A stretch of DNA of 64,000 nt from an uncultured Bacteroidia bacterium (GTDB taxonomy: Bacteria; Bacteroidota; Bacteroidia; Bacteroidales; F082), in the NCBI GenBank assembly GCA_902801465.1, contig CADCIH010000015.1, positions 1 to 64,000 on the forward strand, written 5' to 3'. Of this stretch, positions 43,371 to 52,070 are shown piece after piece. How positions within the stretch are numbered: position 1 is the stretch's first letter; every line of letters starts with the position of its first letter. The notes beneath the pieces were generated by a model. The model was not told the origin of the DNA. It did not search any database and saw nothing but the letters and a program-made list of their open reading frames with translations. The position numbers were made by a program, and so were the translations under genes.

Positions 43371-44747
43371 ATGGAATTACCATTTGCAGAAGCGTGGAAA
43401 ATCAAGATGGTTGAACCCATTAAGAAATCCACCCGCGAACAACGCGAAAAGTGGCTCAACGAAGCCCACCAAAATGTTTTCATGCTGAAGAGCGACTATG
43501 TTTACATCGACTTGCTGACCGACTCTGGCACCGGTGCCATGAGCGACCGTCAGTGGGCTGCCATGATGCAGGGCGACGAGAGTTACGGTGGCGCCCGTTC
43601 TTTCTATCACATGAAGGACACCATCACTGAGATCACCGGTTTTGAATACGTCATCCCCACCCACCAAGGCCGTGCAGCCGAGAATGTGCTGTTCAGCTAT
43701 CTCGTGAAACCTGGTATGGTTGTCCCGGGCAACGCCCATTTCGATACCACCAAGGGCCACATCGAGAGCCGTAAGGCCTTTGCCATCGACGTCACTGTGC
43801 CTGAGGCATACGACACCCAGCTGGAAGTGCCTTTCAAAGGCAATGTCAGCCTCGAGAAACTCGAAAAGGTGCTGCAAGAAAACAAGGGCAATGTGCCTTT
43901 CATGGTTCTTACCGTGACCAACAACACCGTCGGCGGTCAGCCCGTAAGCATGCAGAACATCCGCGAGACCTGCGAGCTTTGCCATAAATACGGTGTGCCG
44001 GTCAACATCGACAGCGCACGTTTCATTGAGAACGCCTACTTCATCAAGACCCGTGAGAAGGGCTATGAGGACAAGACCCTCCGTGAGATCTGCAAGGAGA
44101 TGTTCAGCTATGCCGATAGCATGACCATGAGCGCCAAGAAGGACGGTCTCGTCAACATGGGCGGCTTCATCGCCACCAACAAGAAGGACTGGTACGAAGG
44201 TGCCAAGCTGTTCTGCATCCCCTTCGAGGGCTTCCTCACCTACGGCGGCATGAACGGCCGTGACATGGATGCTTTGGCTGTCGGTCTGCAGGAAAACATC
44301 GAGTTCGACATGGTCGAGACCCGTATCAAGCAGGTGCATTACCTTGCCAAGAAACTTGACGAGTACGGCATTCCTTACCAACGTCCCGCTGGTGGACACG
44401 CCATCTTCGTCGATGCCGACAAGGTGTTGACCCAGATTCCCAAGGAAGAGTTCCCAGCCCAGACTCTGACATGCGAGCTTTATCTTGAAGCTGGCATCCG
44501 CGCTTGCGAAATCGGTTATGTGTTGGCCGACCGTGACCCGGTCACCCGTCAGAACCGTTTCGGTGGCAACGACTTCGTGCGTCTCTGCATCCCGCGCCGT
44601 GTGTATACCAACAACCACATGGATGTGATTGCCGCTGCCCTGAAGAACGTCTACGACCGTCGCAACGAGATCAAGCGTGGTCTGGAGATCACTTGGGAAG
44701 CTGAATTGATGCGTCACTTCACTTGCCAGTTCAAGAGATTGGGCTAA
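43371..44747 (+). CDS. tnaA: Tryptophanase
   Basis: A 458-residue PLP enzyme that splits tryptophan to indole, pyruvate and ammonia. The sequence follows the beta-eliminating lyase family end to end: YIDLLTDSGTGAMSDRQWAA, PTHQGRAAENVLF, FDTTKGHIESRKA, DSARFIENAYFIK and MSAKKDGLVNMGGF with the PLP lysine, then GGHAIFVDADKVL and the C-terminal RHFTCQF. Against tyrosine phenol-lyase: at the position of its substrate-binding Arg381 this protein has Ile (AGIRACEIGYVL), as in tryptophanases. No leader-peptide (TnaC-like) reading frame is visible upstream. An MntP-like membrane gene follows after 3 nt, so the two form an operon. Confidence 0.9.
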   Translation: MELPFAEAWKIKMVEPIKKSTREQREKWLNEAHQNVFMLKSDYVYIDLLTDSGTGAMSDRQWAAMMQGDESYGGARSFYHMKDTITEITGFEYVIPTHQGRAAENVLFSYLVKPGMVVPGNAHFDTTKGHIESRKAFAIDVTVPEAYDTQLEVPFKGNVSLEKLEKVLQENKGNVPFMVLTVTNNTVGGQPVSMQNIRETCELCHKYGVPVNIDSARFIENAYFIKTREKGYEDKTLREICKEMFSYADSMTMSAKKDGLVNMGGFIATNKKDWYEGAKLFCIPFEGFLTYGGMNGRDMDALAVGLQENIEFDMVETRIKQVHYLAKKLDEYGIPYQRPAGGHAIFVDADKVLTQIPKEEFPAQTLTCELYLEAGIRACEIGYVLADRDPVTRQNRFGGNDFVRLCIPRRVYTNNHMDVIAAALKNVYDRRNEIKRGLEITWEAELMRHFTCQFKRLG

Positions 44748-44750
44748 TCT

Positions 44751-45329
44751 ATGACAACACCCGCCATCATTATCGGAGTCATCTATATGTTGGCGCTGAC
44801 CACCAGCATCGTGCCATGGGCTGTGGGGCTTGAGCCGAAAGGGGAGAGCACGGCCTCGAGGCAGGTGCTGGTGGCCTTGGTGTTTGCCGCCACACAGGCG
44901 CTGATGGCGTTCATCGGCTACCTGTTGGGCAAGATGGTCGGCTATCTTTTTGGCGACCTTTTAAGATACTTGACCTTTGGGATGATGCTTATCGTGGCGG
45001 TGAAGATGATCATCGACTCGATGAAGGTGCTCAAGGGCAAGCGTCTCTACTCCTTTACCTCCAACTGGGGATTCCTGTTGCTGGGGATACTGGGCGCAAT
45101 GAATACCCTTCTGATGAGCATCTGCTGTGAAGGCTACATGCCCTTCGGCAACTGGTACTTTCTCGCCATCGCCGCAGCAGCCTTCCTCTGGGCTTGGCCC
45201 TCGGTGAGGAAACTCTATGGTCCGAAGATGCTCCGCAATACTAGCTTCATCGAGTTTTCGGGTGCGGTGTTCCTTGCTGTTGTTGCTGTTCTTTATTTGT
45301 TCACGGAGTTACCGATAGAGCACCCCTAG
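44751..45329 (+). CDS. Six-helix membrane protein, distantly MntP-like
   Basis: A 192-residue polytopic protein with about six hydrophobic helices. Length, spacing and the block FGMMLIVAVKMIIDSMKVLKG resemble the manganese efflux pump MntP (DUF204), including a short basic loop in the middle and internal two-fold symmetry. The acidic residue that MntP carries in the first helix (MSMDAF) is not seen here (LALTTSIVPWAVG), so metal transport is uncertain. It lies 3 nt after tnaA, and a role linked to indole or tryptophan handling could also be imagined from context. Its last residues (LPIEHP) and stop codon are supplied by the first copy of a 54-bp tandem repeat. Confidence 0.55.
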   Translation: MTTPAIIIGVIYMLALTTSIVPWAVGLEPKGESTASRQVLVALVFAATQALMAFIGYLLGKMVGYLFGDLLRYLTFGMMLIVAVKMIIDSMKVLKGKRLYSFTSNWGFLLLGILGAMNTLLMSICCEGYMPFGNWYFLAIAAAAFLWAWPSVRKLYGPKMLRNTSFIEFSGAVFLAVVAVLYLFTELPIEHP

Positions 45330-45448
45330 CGGGGTGCGGAGGATAATGGGGATGAACTGTTCCTACCGATAGAGCACCCCTAGCGGGGTGCGGAGGATAA
45401 TGGGGATGAACTGTTCCTACCGATAGAGCACCCCTGGCGGGGTGCGGA
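45311..45448. repeat. 54-bp tandem repeat (2.6 copies) with a GC-rich hairpin in each unit
   Basis: Units start at 45311, 45365 and 45419; the first two are identical and the third is cut after 30 nt with one A-to-G change. Each holds the hairpin GCACCCC-TAGC-GGGGTGC. The stop codon of the MntP-like gene is the TAG in the first hairpin loop. No spacers differ between copies, so this is not CRISPR. Confidence 0.9.
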
Positions 45449-45467
45449 GAGAGAAAAAATATAAAAT

Positions 45468-46478
45468 ATGAAAAGACTATTTCTGACATTAGTAACCGTA
45501 TTTTTGATGGCCTTGGGCGCCGTGGCCCAGGCACCGGCCAATTATTATAACTCCGCCAACGGACTGACGGGTAACCAACTGAAAATAGCGCTGCATAACA
45601 TCATCAAGGGGCATACCTCCATTACCTATGCCCAGATTTGGGATGCGTTCTGGAGCACCGACAACAAAGGCAACGGCGTGGTGTGGGACATGTATTCCGA
45701 CCGGCCCAACGGCAACCCGCCTTACGTCTATCATCTTGGCCAGGATCAGTGCGGCAGCTATAACAGTGAAGGCGACTGCTACAACCGTGAGCACTCATGG
45801 CCATCAAGTTGGTTCAACGACCAGAGTACGCCGCGCACCGACCTGCATCACATCTTCGCCACCGACGGCTATGTCAACAACCGCCGTGGCAACTTGCCTT
45901 TCGGTGAGGTGAGAAATGCTACTTGGACCTCACAAAACGGATCCAAGTTGGGCAAATGCAAGACACAAGGCTATTCGGAAACGGTGTTCGAGCCCATCGA
46001 CGAATACAAAGGCGATTTTGCCCGTGCCATCATGTATATGAGCGTCCGCTATTATAGCGAGGATAGTGGCTGGGGTAGCAGCGGCATGACCAACAAGTCG
46101 GTCATCCAGTCCTGGGCCATCCCCATGTTGCTCCGTTGGAACGAACTCGATCCTGTGAGCCAGAAGGAGATCGACAGGAACAACGCCATCTATGAAGATT
46201 ACCAGCATAACCGCAATCCCTTCGTGGATCATCCCGAATACGCCAACATGATTTGGGATCCCACATGGAGTATCGCCGACCATCAAGAGCAAAACGAATT
46301 GTCGGTGACTCAGGTGGTGGTTTACGATTTAACAGGACGAAAAGTGTTGGAAATGAATGTCGATAATGAAGATGATAATAATATTGTTTTAAATAATAAG
46401 TTAAAACAAGGTTGTTATCTTCTTCAATATACCGATGGAACCAGAGTGATTAAAAACAAGAAATTGTTGATTAATTAA
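45468..46478 (+). CDS. Secreted endonuclease I with partial T9SS sorting domain
   Basis: A 336-residue exported nuclease. After the signal peptide (MKRLFLTLVTVFLMALGAVAQ) the endonuclease I domain (about 22-265) has the beta-beta-alpha-metal motif NREHSWPSSWF, with TDLHHIFATDGYVNNRRGNLPFG following. The family cuts DNA and RNA without sequence preference and is used in nutrient scavenging or biofilm turnover. The end (about 275-336) looks like a T9SS type A sorting domain (VVVYDLTGRKVLEMN, LKQGCYLLQYTDGT, KKLLIN). The usual YPNP-type opening strand is absent, so the sorting domain is short. The gene starts 19 nt after the 54-bp repeat array; codon use turns AT-rich in the last 150 bases. Confidence 0.88.
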   Translation: MKRLFLTLVTVFLMALGAVAQAPANYYNSANGLTGNQLKIALHNIIKGHTSITYAQIWDAFWSTDNKGNGVVWDMYSDRPNGNPPYVYHLGQDQCGSYNSEGDCYNREHSWPSSWFNDQSTPRTDLHHIFATDGYVNNRRGNLPFGEVRNATWTSQNGSKLGKCKTQGYSETVFEPIDEYKGDFARAIMYMSVRYYSEDSGWGSSGMTNKSVIQSWAIPMLLRWNELDPVSQKEIDRNNAIYEDYQHNRNPFVDHPEYANMIWDPTWSIADHQEQNELSVTQVVVYDLTGRKVLEMNVDNEDDNNIVLNNKLKQGCYLLQYTDGTRVIKNKKLLIN

Positions 46479-46488
46479 AAATAATAAT

Positions 46489-46496
46489 TAACTTTG
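46489..46496 (+). promoter_or_regulatory. -7 promoter element for purL
   Basis: TAACTTTG, exact consensus, 31 nt before the purL ATG. Confidence 0.65.
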
Positions 46497-46527
46497 CGAG
46501 CATATTTAATTGCAAAATTCTGCTATT

Positions 46528-49500
46528 ATGATATGCTTCTTTCATTCTGGAAATCAACGAGTTATAGCTGTTGATTCTGTATCGGAGCTTTCTTCGGAAT
46601 ATCTGTCACGCCTTTCATGGCTTTTTGGCAAGGCCACCATGGTCAAAGCCAAGTCGGTGAAAGGCTTTTTTGTTGGTCCTCGTCGTGAGATGATTACGCC
46701 TTGGAGCACCAATGCCGTGGAGATCACCCAAAACATGGGTATCGAGGGCATTGTCCGCATTGAGGAGTTCCATGAGGTGGAGTCGAAGGATGCTCCTTAC
46801 GACCCCATGCTTCAGGCCATGTACCATAACCTCGACCAAAAGGTGTTTACCGTCAACCGGAAACCTGAGCCGCTGAAACATATCGATGATATTGCCGCTT
46901 ACAACGCCCAGGAAGGATTGGCGTTGAGCGAAGAGGAGATAGCCTACCTCGAAGGCATTGCCAAGAAGATTGGTCGCAAGCTCACCGACAGTGAGGTGTA
47001 TGGCTTCGCCCAGGTCAACTCGGAACACTGCCGCCACAAGATTTTCAACGGCACGTTCATCATCGACGGGAAGAAGATGGGCAGCACCCTGTTTGCCTTG
47101 ATTAAAAAGACCTCACAGGCCAATCCCAACAGGTTGGTCTCGGCCTATAAAGACAATGTCGCCTTTGTACTTGGTCCCCGTGTGGAGCAGTTCGCTCCCC
47201 TTGGACAATATGAGGCGAGCTATTTTCAGATCAAGGGTGTCGACACCATCATCTCGCTGAAGGCTGAGACGCATAACTTCCCGACTACCGTGGAGCCTTT
47301 CAATGGTGCTGCCACAGGCACCGGTGGTGAGATCCGCGACCGTCTGGCAGGCGGCCAGGCCAGTCTCCCGTTGGCAGGCACCGCCGTGTATATGACCTCC
47401 TATCCCCGGACCGCCGACGACCGCAGCTGGGAACAGGACGTGGAACCACGTGAATGGCTCTATCAAACCCCTGAGGAGATCCTGATCAAGGCCTCCAACG
47501 GAGCCTCCGACTTCGGAAACAAGTTCGGACAGCCCCTCATCAATGGCAGTGTGCTGACCTTTGAGCATCAGGAGAAGGAGACCATGGGCTACGACAAGGT
47601 GATCATGCTGGCTGGCGGTATCGGCTTTGCCAAGAAACAAGACGCCAAGAAGTTGGAGCCCGAACCAGGTGACGTCATCGTGGTGCTGGGAGGTGACAAC
47701 TACCGCATCGGAATGGGTGGTGGTGCCGTGTCGAGCGTCGATACGGGCCAATACAGCAACGCCATCGAACTCAACGCCGTACAACGTGCCAACCCCGAGA
47801 TGCAGAAACGTGTCAGCAACGTCATCCGCGCCATGGCCGAGAAAGACACCAACCCCATCCGTAGCATCCACGACCACGGTGCTGGTGGCCATCTCAACTG
47901 CCTCTCCGAACTCATCGAAGACGCTGGAGGCGTGGTGTATGTCGACCGTCTTCCCGTGGGTGACCCGACCTTGTCCGACAAGGAGATCATCGGCAATGAG
48001 TCGCAAGAGCGTATGGGCCTGCTAGTGCGGAAGAAAGACCTGCCTCTGGTGCGTAAGACCGCTGAGCGTGAGCGCGCCCCTTACTACGAGGTGGGTGAGG
48101 TGACCGGCGATGAAAGGTTGCGTTTCGTCCGTGAGAAAGGCGAAGCCCCTATCGACTTGGCCATCTCCGACTTCTTCGGTAGCGCTCCCAAGACGGTGCT
48201 TACCGACAAGACCAAACCTGTCAACTTCAAGAAAATCAGCTATACCAAACGTGACTTCCACAAATATCTCGAAAAGGTCCTTCAACTGGAGGCTGTGGCC
48301 TGTAAGGACTGGCTCACCAACAAGGTCGACCGTTCGGTGACCGGCCGTGTGGCCCAGCAGCAGTGCGTGGGTGAGGTGCAGCTCCCGTTGGCCAACCTTG
48401 GCATCAGCGCTCTCGACTACACTGGTCGTCGCGGCGTGGCCACCGCATTGGGTCATGCCCCTATCCCAGGCCTTATCGACCCTGCTGCAGGCTCGCGTCT
48501 CTCGGTGTCGGAAGCTCTCACCAACCTCGTGTGGGCCCCCATCGAAGGCAACCTGCAAGGTGTCTCGCTGAGCGCCAACTGGATGTGGCCTGCCAAGCAG
48601 GAAGGCGAGACGGCACGACTCTATTCCGCTGTGAAAGCGTTGAGTGACTATGCCATCGCCCTCGGCATCAACGTGCCAACTGGCAAGGACTCGCTCTCCA
48701 TGACCCAGAAATACCCCGATGGACAGAAGGTGGTGGCCCCTGGTACCGTCATCGTAAGTGCGGTCGGCGAGGTGAGCGACATCCGTCGCACGGTGAATCC
48801 CGTGATGAAAGGCCGTCTCGACAGCGAGTTGCTCTATATCGACTTCTCGAGCGACGGCTTCGAACTTGGCGGCAGCAGCTTTGCCCAGGCGATCGGCGCC
48901 ATCGGACAGAAGACGCCCGATGTGAAGAGTCCTGCATACTTCAAAAAGGCCTTCAACGCCGTCCAGAAACTCATTGAAGAGGGTCTGGTGATGGCTGGAC
49001 ACGACGTCTCGGCGGGCGGTCTGATCACAACCCTGTTGGAGATGAACTTCGCCAACACCGAGATGGGCATGGAGATCAACCTCAAGGATTTCGACAAGGA
49101 GGACTTCACCTCGGTGCTGTTCTGCGAGAAGCCTTCGGTGGTGATCCAGGTAGCTGCCGACGGACAGGCGAAGAAACACCTGCGTGAGATGGGTGTCCGC
49201 TTCAAAGTCATCGGAAGCCCCTGCGTCAAACGCCAACTCACCATCCGTCATGCAGGTCACATGAGTCAGTTCGACATCGACGCCTTGCGTGATGTCTGGT
49301 TCCGTTCATCGTACCTGCTCGACCGCAAGCAAAGTGGCGAGCGCATGGCTTTGGAACGCTACGAGAACTACAAGAAACAATACCTCCATTATAGCCTTGG
49401 CCGTGGTTTCACCGGAAGAGCCAAGGACCTTGGCATCGTGATGAACCGCCGCAAGAAGAGCGGCATCAAGGCTGCCATCATCCGAGAGAAAGGCTGCCAG

Positions 49501-50217
49501 TGCGATCGCGAGATGGCGTATGCCCTCTATCTGGCCGGCTTCGATGTGAAGGATGTCACCATGACCGATCTCAGCAGTGGCCGTGAGGACCTCACCGACG
49601 TCAACATGATCGTGTTTGTGGGTGGCTTCTCCAATTCCGACGTGCTCGGCTCCGCCAAAGGCTGGGCCGGCGCCTTCCTTTACAACGAGAAGGCCAAGAA
49701 AGCCCTCGATGACTTCTATGCCCGTGAGGATACCCTGAGCCTCGGTGTGTGTAACGGCTGCCAGCTGATGATGGAACTTGGCCTGATCTATCCCGACCAC
49801 GAGGAACATCCAGTGATGAAGCACAATAACTCGCACAAGTTCGAGTCGGCTTTCCTCAATGTGGAGATCTCACAAAACGAGAGCGTGATGCTCAAGTCGC
49901 TCTCAGGCCGTCGTCTGGGTGTTTGGGTGGCACATGGCGAGGGCAGGTTCTACTTCCCATACTACCGTGACAAGTACAAGATTGTGATGACTTACGGTCA
50001 AGAGAAATATCCGGGCAACCCCAATGGCAGCGACTGGTCGGTGGCAGGCATCTGTTCCAACAACGGCCGTCATCTGGCCATGATGCCTCATCTGGAGCGT
50101 GCCTTCCTGCCTTGGCAGTGGGCCTACTATCCCGACAACCGTAAAGACGACGAGGTGAGCCCGTGGATTGAAGCTTTCGTGAATGCCCGCAAGTGGGTTG
50201 AGGAACACCAGAAATAA
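46528..50217 (+). CDS. purL: Phosphoribosylformylglycinamidine synthase, large single-chain form
   Basis: A 1229-residue enzyme of purine synthesis that converts FGAR and glutamine to FGAM. The order is N-terminal PurS-like domain, linker, two FGAM-synthase halves and a C-terminal glutaminase. Seen: VNSEHCRHKIFNG, LKAETHNFPTTVEPFNGAATG (ATP/substrate site), HDHGAGGHLNCLSEL, HDVSAGGLITTLLEM, and the glutaminase with GVCNGCQLMMELG (nucleophile Cys) and HGEGRF. ATG at 46528 is chosen over an upstream TTG because it follows the promoter at a normal distance and starts the domain (MICFFHSGNQRV). It is followed after 7 nt by murG. Confidence 0.95.
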   Translation: MICFFHSGNQRVIAVDSVSELSSEYLSRLSWLFGKATMVKAKSVKGFFVGPRREMITPWSTNAVEITQNMGIEGIVRIEEFHEVESKDAPYDPMLQAMYHNLDQKVFTVNRKPEPLKHIDDIAAYNAQEGLALSEEEIAYLEGIAKKIGRKLTDSEVYGFAQVNSEHCRHKIFNGTFIIDGKKMGSTLFALIKKTSQANPNRLVSAYKDNVAFVLGPRVEQFAPLGQYEASYFQIKGVDTIISLKAETHNFPTTVEPFNGAATGTGGEIRDRLAGGQASLPLAGTAVYMTSYPRTADDRSWEQDVEPREWLYQTPEEILIKASNGASDFGNKFGQPLINGSVLTFEHQEKETMGYDKVIMLAGGIGFAKKQDAKKLEPEPGDVIVVLGGDNYRIGMGGGAVSSVDTGQYSNAIELNAVQRANPEMQKRVSNVIRAMAEKDTNPIRSIHDHGAGGHLNCLSELIEDAGGVVYVDRLPVGDPTLSDKEIIGNESQERMGLLVRKKDLPLVRKTAERERAPYYEVGEVTGDERLRFVREKGEAPIDLAISDFFGSAPKTVLTDKTKPVNFKKISYTKRDFHKYLEKVLQLEAVACKDWLTNKVDRSVTGRVAQQQCVGEVQLPLANLGISALDYTGRRGVATALGHAPIPGLIDPAAGSRLSVSEALTNLVWAPIEGNLQGVSLSANWMWPAKQEGETARLYSAVKALSDYAIALGINVPTGKDSLSMTQKYPDGQKVVAPGTVIVSAVGEVSDIRRTVNPVMKGRLDSELLYIDFSSDGFELGGSSFAQAIGAIGQKTPDVKSPAYFKKAFNAVQKLIEEGLVMAGHDVSAGGLITTLLEMNFANTEMGMEINLKDFDKEDFTSVLFCEKPSVVIQVAADGQAKKHLREMGVRFKVIGSPCVKRQLTIRHAGHMSQFDIDALRDVWFRSSYLLDRKQSGERMALERYENYKKQYLHYSLGRGFTGRAKDLGIVMNRRKKSGIKAAIIREKGCQCDREMAYALYLAGFDVKDVTMTDLSSGREDLTDVNMIVFVGGFSNSDVLGSAKGWAGAFLYNEKAKKALDDFYAREDTLSLGVCNGCQLMMELGLIYPDHEEHPVMKHNNSHKFESAFLNVEISQNESVMLKSLSGRRLGVWVAHGEGRFYFPYYRDKYKIVMTYGQEKYPGNPNGSDWSVAGICSNNGRHLAMMPHLERAFLPWQWAYYPDNRKDDEVSPWIEAFVNARKWVEEHQK

Positions 50218-50224
50218 CAATGCC

Positions 50225-51328
50225 ATGAAAGACAATCCGAAGTTTGTAATCAGCGGTGGTGGCACGGGAGGGCATATCTTTCCCGCCATCGCCATTGCCG
50301 ACGCCTTGAAACGGCGTTTTCCCGCCGCTGAGATTCTCTTTATTGGCGCCAAGGGCCGCATGGAGATGCAAAGGGTGCCCCAGGCAGGTTATCCTATCGA
50401 GGGGCTGTGGATCAGCGGTCTCACCAAGGACTACCGTGCGCTGACTTTGCCTCTCAAGATCGTCAGCAGCCTTTGGAAGGCGCGCCGCATCTTGAAGCGC
50501 TTCCAGCCCGATTGCGTCATCGGCGTGGGTGGCTTCGCCAGCGGTCCCACGCTGAAAGCCGCCAACTGGCTCGGCATCCCCACCGTGATTCAGGAGCAGA
50601 ACTCCTATCCTGGCAAGACCAACCGCAATGTGGGTCGCAAGGCCAAGGCCATCTGTGTGGCTTACGACCATCTCGACCAGTGGTTTCCCGCCGAGAAGAT
50701 CCATTTCACTGGGAATCCGTTGAGAGCCAGCATCACTCTCGATTGCACACGTGAGGAAGCCGCCGCCTATTTCGGTCTCGATCCCGCCAAGCCGGTGGCA
50801 TTGCTTGTAGGTGGAAGCCAAGGCGCGTTGGGCATCAACAAAGGCATCAGCGCCCAGCTGAAGGCTTTCTGCGACACTGATTTGCAGCTGATATGGCAGA
50901 CGGGCAAGACCTATCTCAACCAAGCTCAGGAAGAGGTGAAAGCCCTTGGCTTGGAGCACAAGGTGAAACCCACGGTGTTTATCGACCGCATGGACCTCGC
51001 CTATTGTGTGGCCGACGTGGTGGTGTCGCGTGCCGGAGCCATGTCGATCTCTGAACTCGCCATCGTCCAGCGCCCTGTGATCTTCGTGCCGCTGCCTACC
51101 GCCGCCGAGGATCATCAGACCAAAAACGCACGTCAACTCGTCGAAGCCGATGCCGCCCTCATGGTGCGCAACGCCGACACCGAGCAAGAGCTTGTCCCTG
51201 CCTTGATCAAGTTGGCTGGCGACAAGGAACAGCAGGCACGACTCAGTGCCAACATAGGAAAGTTTGCACGGCCCAACGCCGCCAATGACATAGTTGAACA
51301 AATAATCAAAGCTTATGAAAGAGTTTAA
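50225..51328 (+). CDS. murG: UDP-GlcNAc:lipid I N-acetylglucosaminyltransferase
   Basis: A 367-residue peripheral membrane enzyme that makes lipid II for peptidoglycan. GT-B family motifs are clear: SGGGTGGHIFPAIAIADAL at the N-terminus, GVGGFASGP, EQNSYPGKTNR, HFTGNPLR, LLVGGSQGALGINKG and the donor-binding SRAGAMSISELA...FVPLPTAAEDHQ. It is unusual to see murG outside the mur/fts cluster; here it lies between purL (7 nt) and nadE (14-nt overlap). Confidence 0.95.
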   Translation: MKDNPKFVISGGGTGGHIFPAIAIADALKRRFPAAEILFIGAKGRMEMQRVPQAGYPIEGLWISGLTKDYRALTLPLKIVSSLWKARRILKRFQPDCVIGVGGFASGPTLKAANWLGIPTVIQEQNSYPGKTNRNVGRKAKAICVAYDHLDQWFPAEKIHFTGNPLRASITLDCTREEAAAYFGLDPAKPVALLVGGSQGALGINKGISAQLKAFCDTDLQLIWQTGKTYLNQAQEEVKALGLEHKVKPTVFIDRMDLAYCVADVVVSRAGAMSISELAIVQRPVIFVPLPTAAEDHQTKNARQLVEADAALMVRNADTEQELVPALIKLAGDKEQQARLSANIGKFARPNAANDIVEQIIKAYERV

Positions 51329-52070
51329 TCCCAAAGAAGTGAAAGACCAGGTCGTACAGTGGATACGCGACTGGTTTGAGCAAAACGGTCCTGGATGCAA
51401 TGCCGTCATCGGCATCTCGGGTGGTAAGGACAGCAGCATCGTGGCCGGTCTCTGCGTGGAAGCCCTTGGCAAGGATCGCGTCATCGGCATCACCATGCCC
51501 AACGGAGTGCAGAAAGACATCTCCGACAGCATGAAGCTCATCAACCATCTCGGCATCCGCTATTTCAACGTCAACATCGGAGAGACCTACAAGGCGCTGA
51601 TGGGAGAGGTGGAAAAAGAATTGGGAATCCAAAATATAGAAGTCAGCAATCAGACTGTCATCAACATGCCGCCAAGACTTAGGATGACCACCCTCTATGC
51701 CGTCTCACAGTCGCTGAACGGCCGTGTGGCCAACACCTGCAACCTCTCGGAGGACTGGGTGGGCTACAGCACCCGCTACGGCGATGCCGCCGGCGATTTC
51801 TCGCCATTGGGTGGACTCACCGTCCAGGAAGTCAAGGCCATAGGCAAGGAACTCGGATTGCCCATCGATCTGGTGGAGAAGACTCCGTCGGACGGACTTT
51901 GCGGCAAGAGCGACGAGGACAACCTCGGCTTCACCTATGCCGTTTTGGACAAATACATCCGTACAGGTGTTTGCGAAGATCCTGTCATCAAGGCAAAGAT
52001 CGACGACAAGCACGTGAAGAATCTTTTTAAATTGAAACCTATACCTCATTTTGAATATAATGCTGAATAA
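51315..52070 (+). CDS. nadE: NH3-dependent NAD+ synthetase
   Basis: A 251-residue enzyme that amidates deamido-NAD, completing the route begun by NadD (1.5 kb in this window). The PP-loop GISGGKDSSIVAG and the segments RVANTCNLSEDWVGYSTRYG and EKTPSDGLCGKSDEDNLGF fit the ammonia-using class without a glutaminase domain. It starts 14 nt before the end of murG, and the mrp gene starts 11 nt before its end, so all are likely translationally coupled. Confidence 0.92.
   Translation: MKEFNPKEVKDQVVQWIRDWFEQNGPGCNAVIGISGGKDSSIVAGLCVEALGKDRVIGITMPNGVQKDISDSMKLINHLGIRYFNVNIGETYKALMGEVEKELGIQNIEVSNQTVINMPPRLRMTTLYAVSQSLNGRVANTCNLSEDWVGYSTRYGDAAGDFSPLGGLTVQEVKAIGKELGLPIDLVEKTPSDGLCGKSDEDNLGFTYAVLDKYIRTGVCEDPVIKAKIDDKHVKNLFKLKPIPHFEYNAE

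Noticed and set aside
43377..44717. 446-codon reverse frame opposite tnaA
   Set aside because: Antisense to a complete tryptophanase; composition is that of a complementary frame, and there is no promoter.
43371..44747. Tyrosine phenol-lyase instead of tryptophanase
   Set aside because: The substrate-specific arginine of phenol-lyases is replaced by isoleucine, and the overall text follows tryptophanases of Bacteroidetes.
45311..45448. CRISPR array
   Set aside because: The units are contiguous identical 54-mers without variable spacers, and no cas genes are near.
48022..49260. 412-codon reverse frame opposite purL
   Set aside because: Shadow frame of purL without motifs.
49892..51556. 554-codon open frame on the reverse strand opposite purL, murG and nadE
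   Set aside because: It lies antisense to three genes with unmistakable family motifs and has no recognisable domain, promoter or start context; it is a shadow of GC-rich codons.
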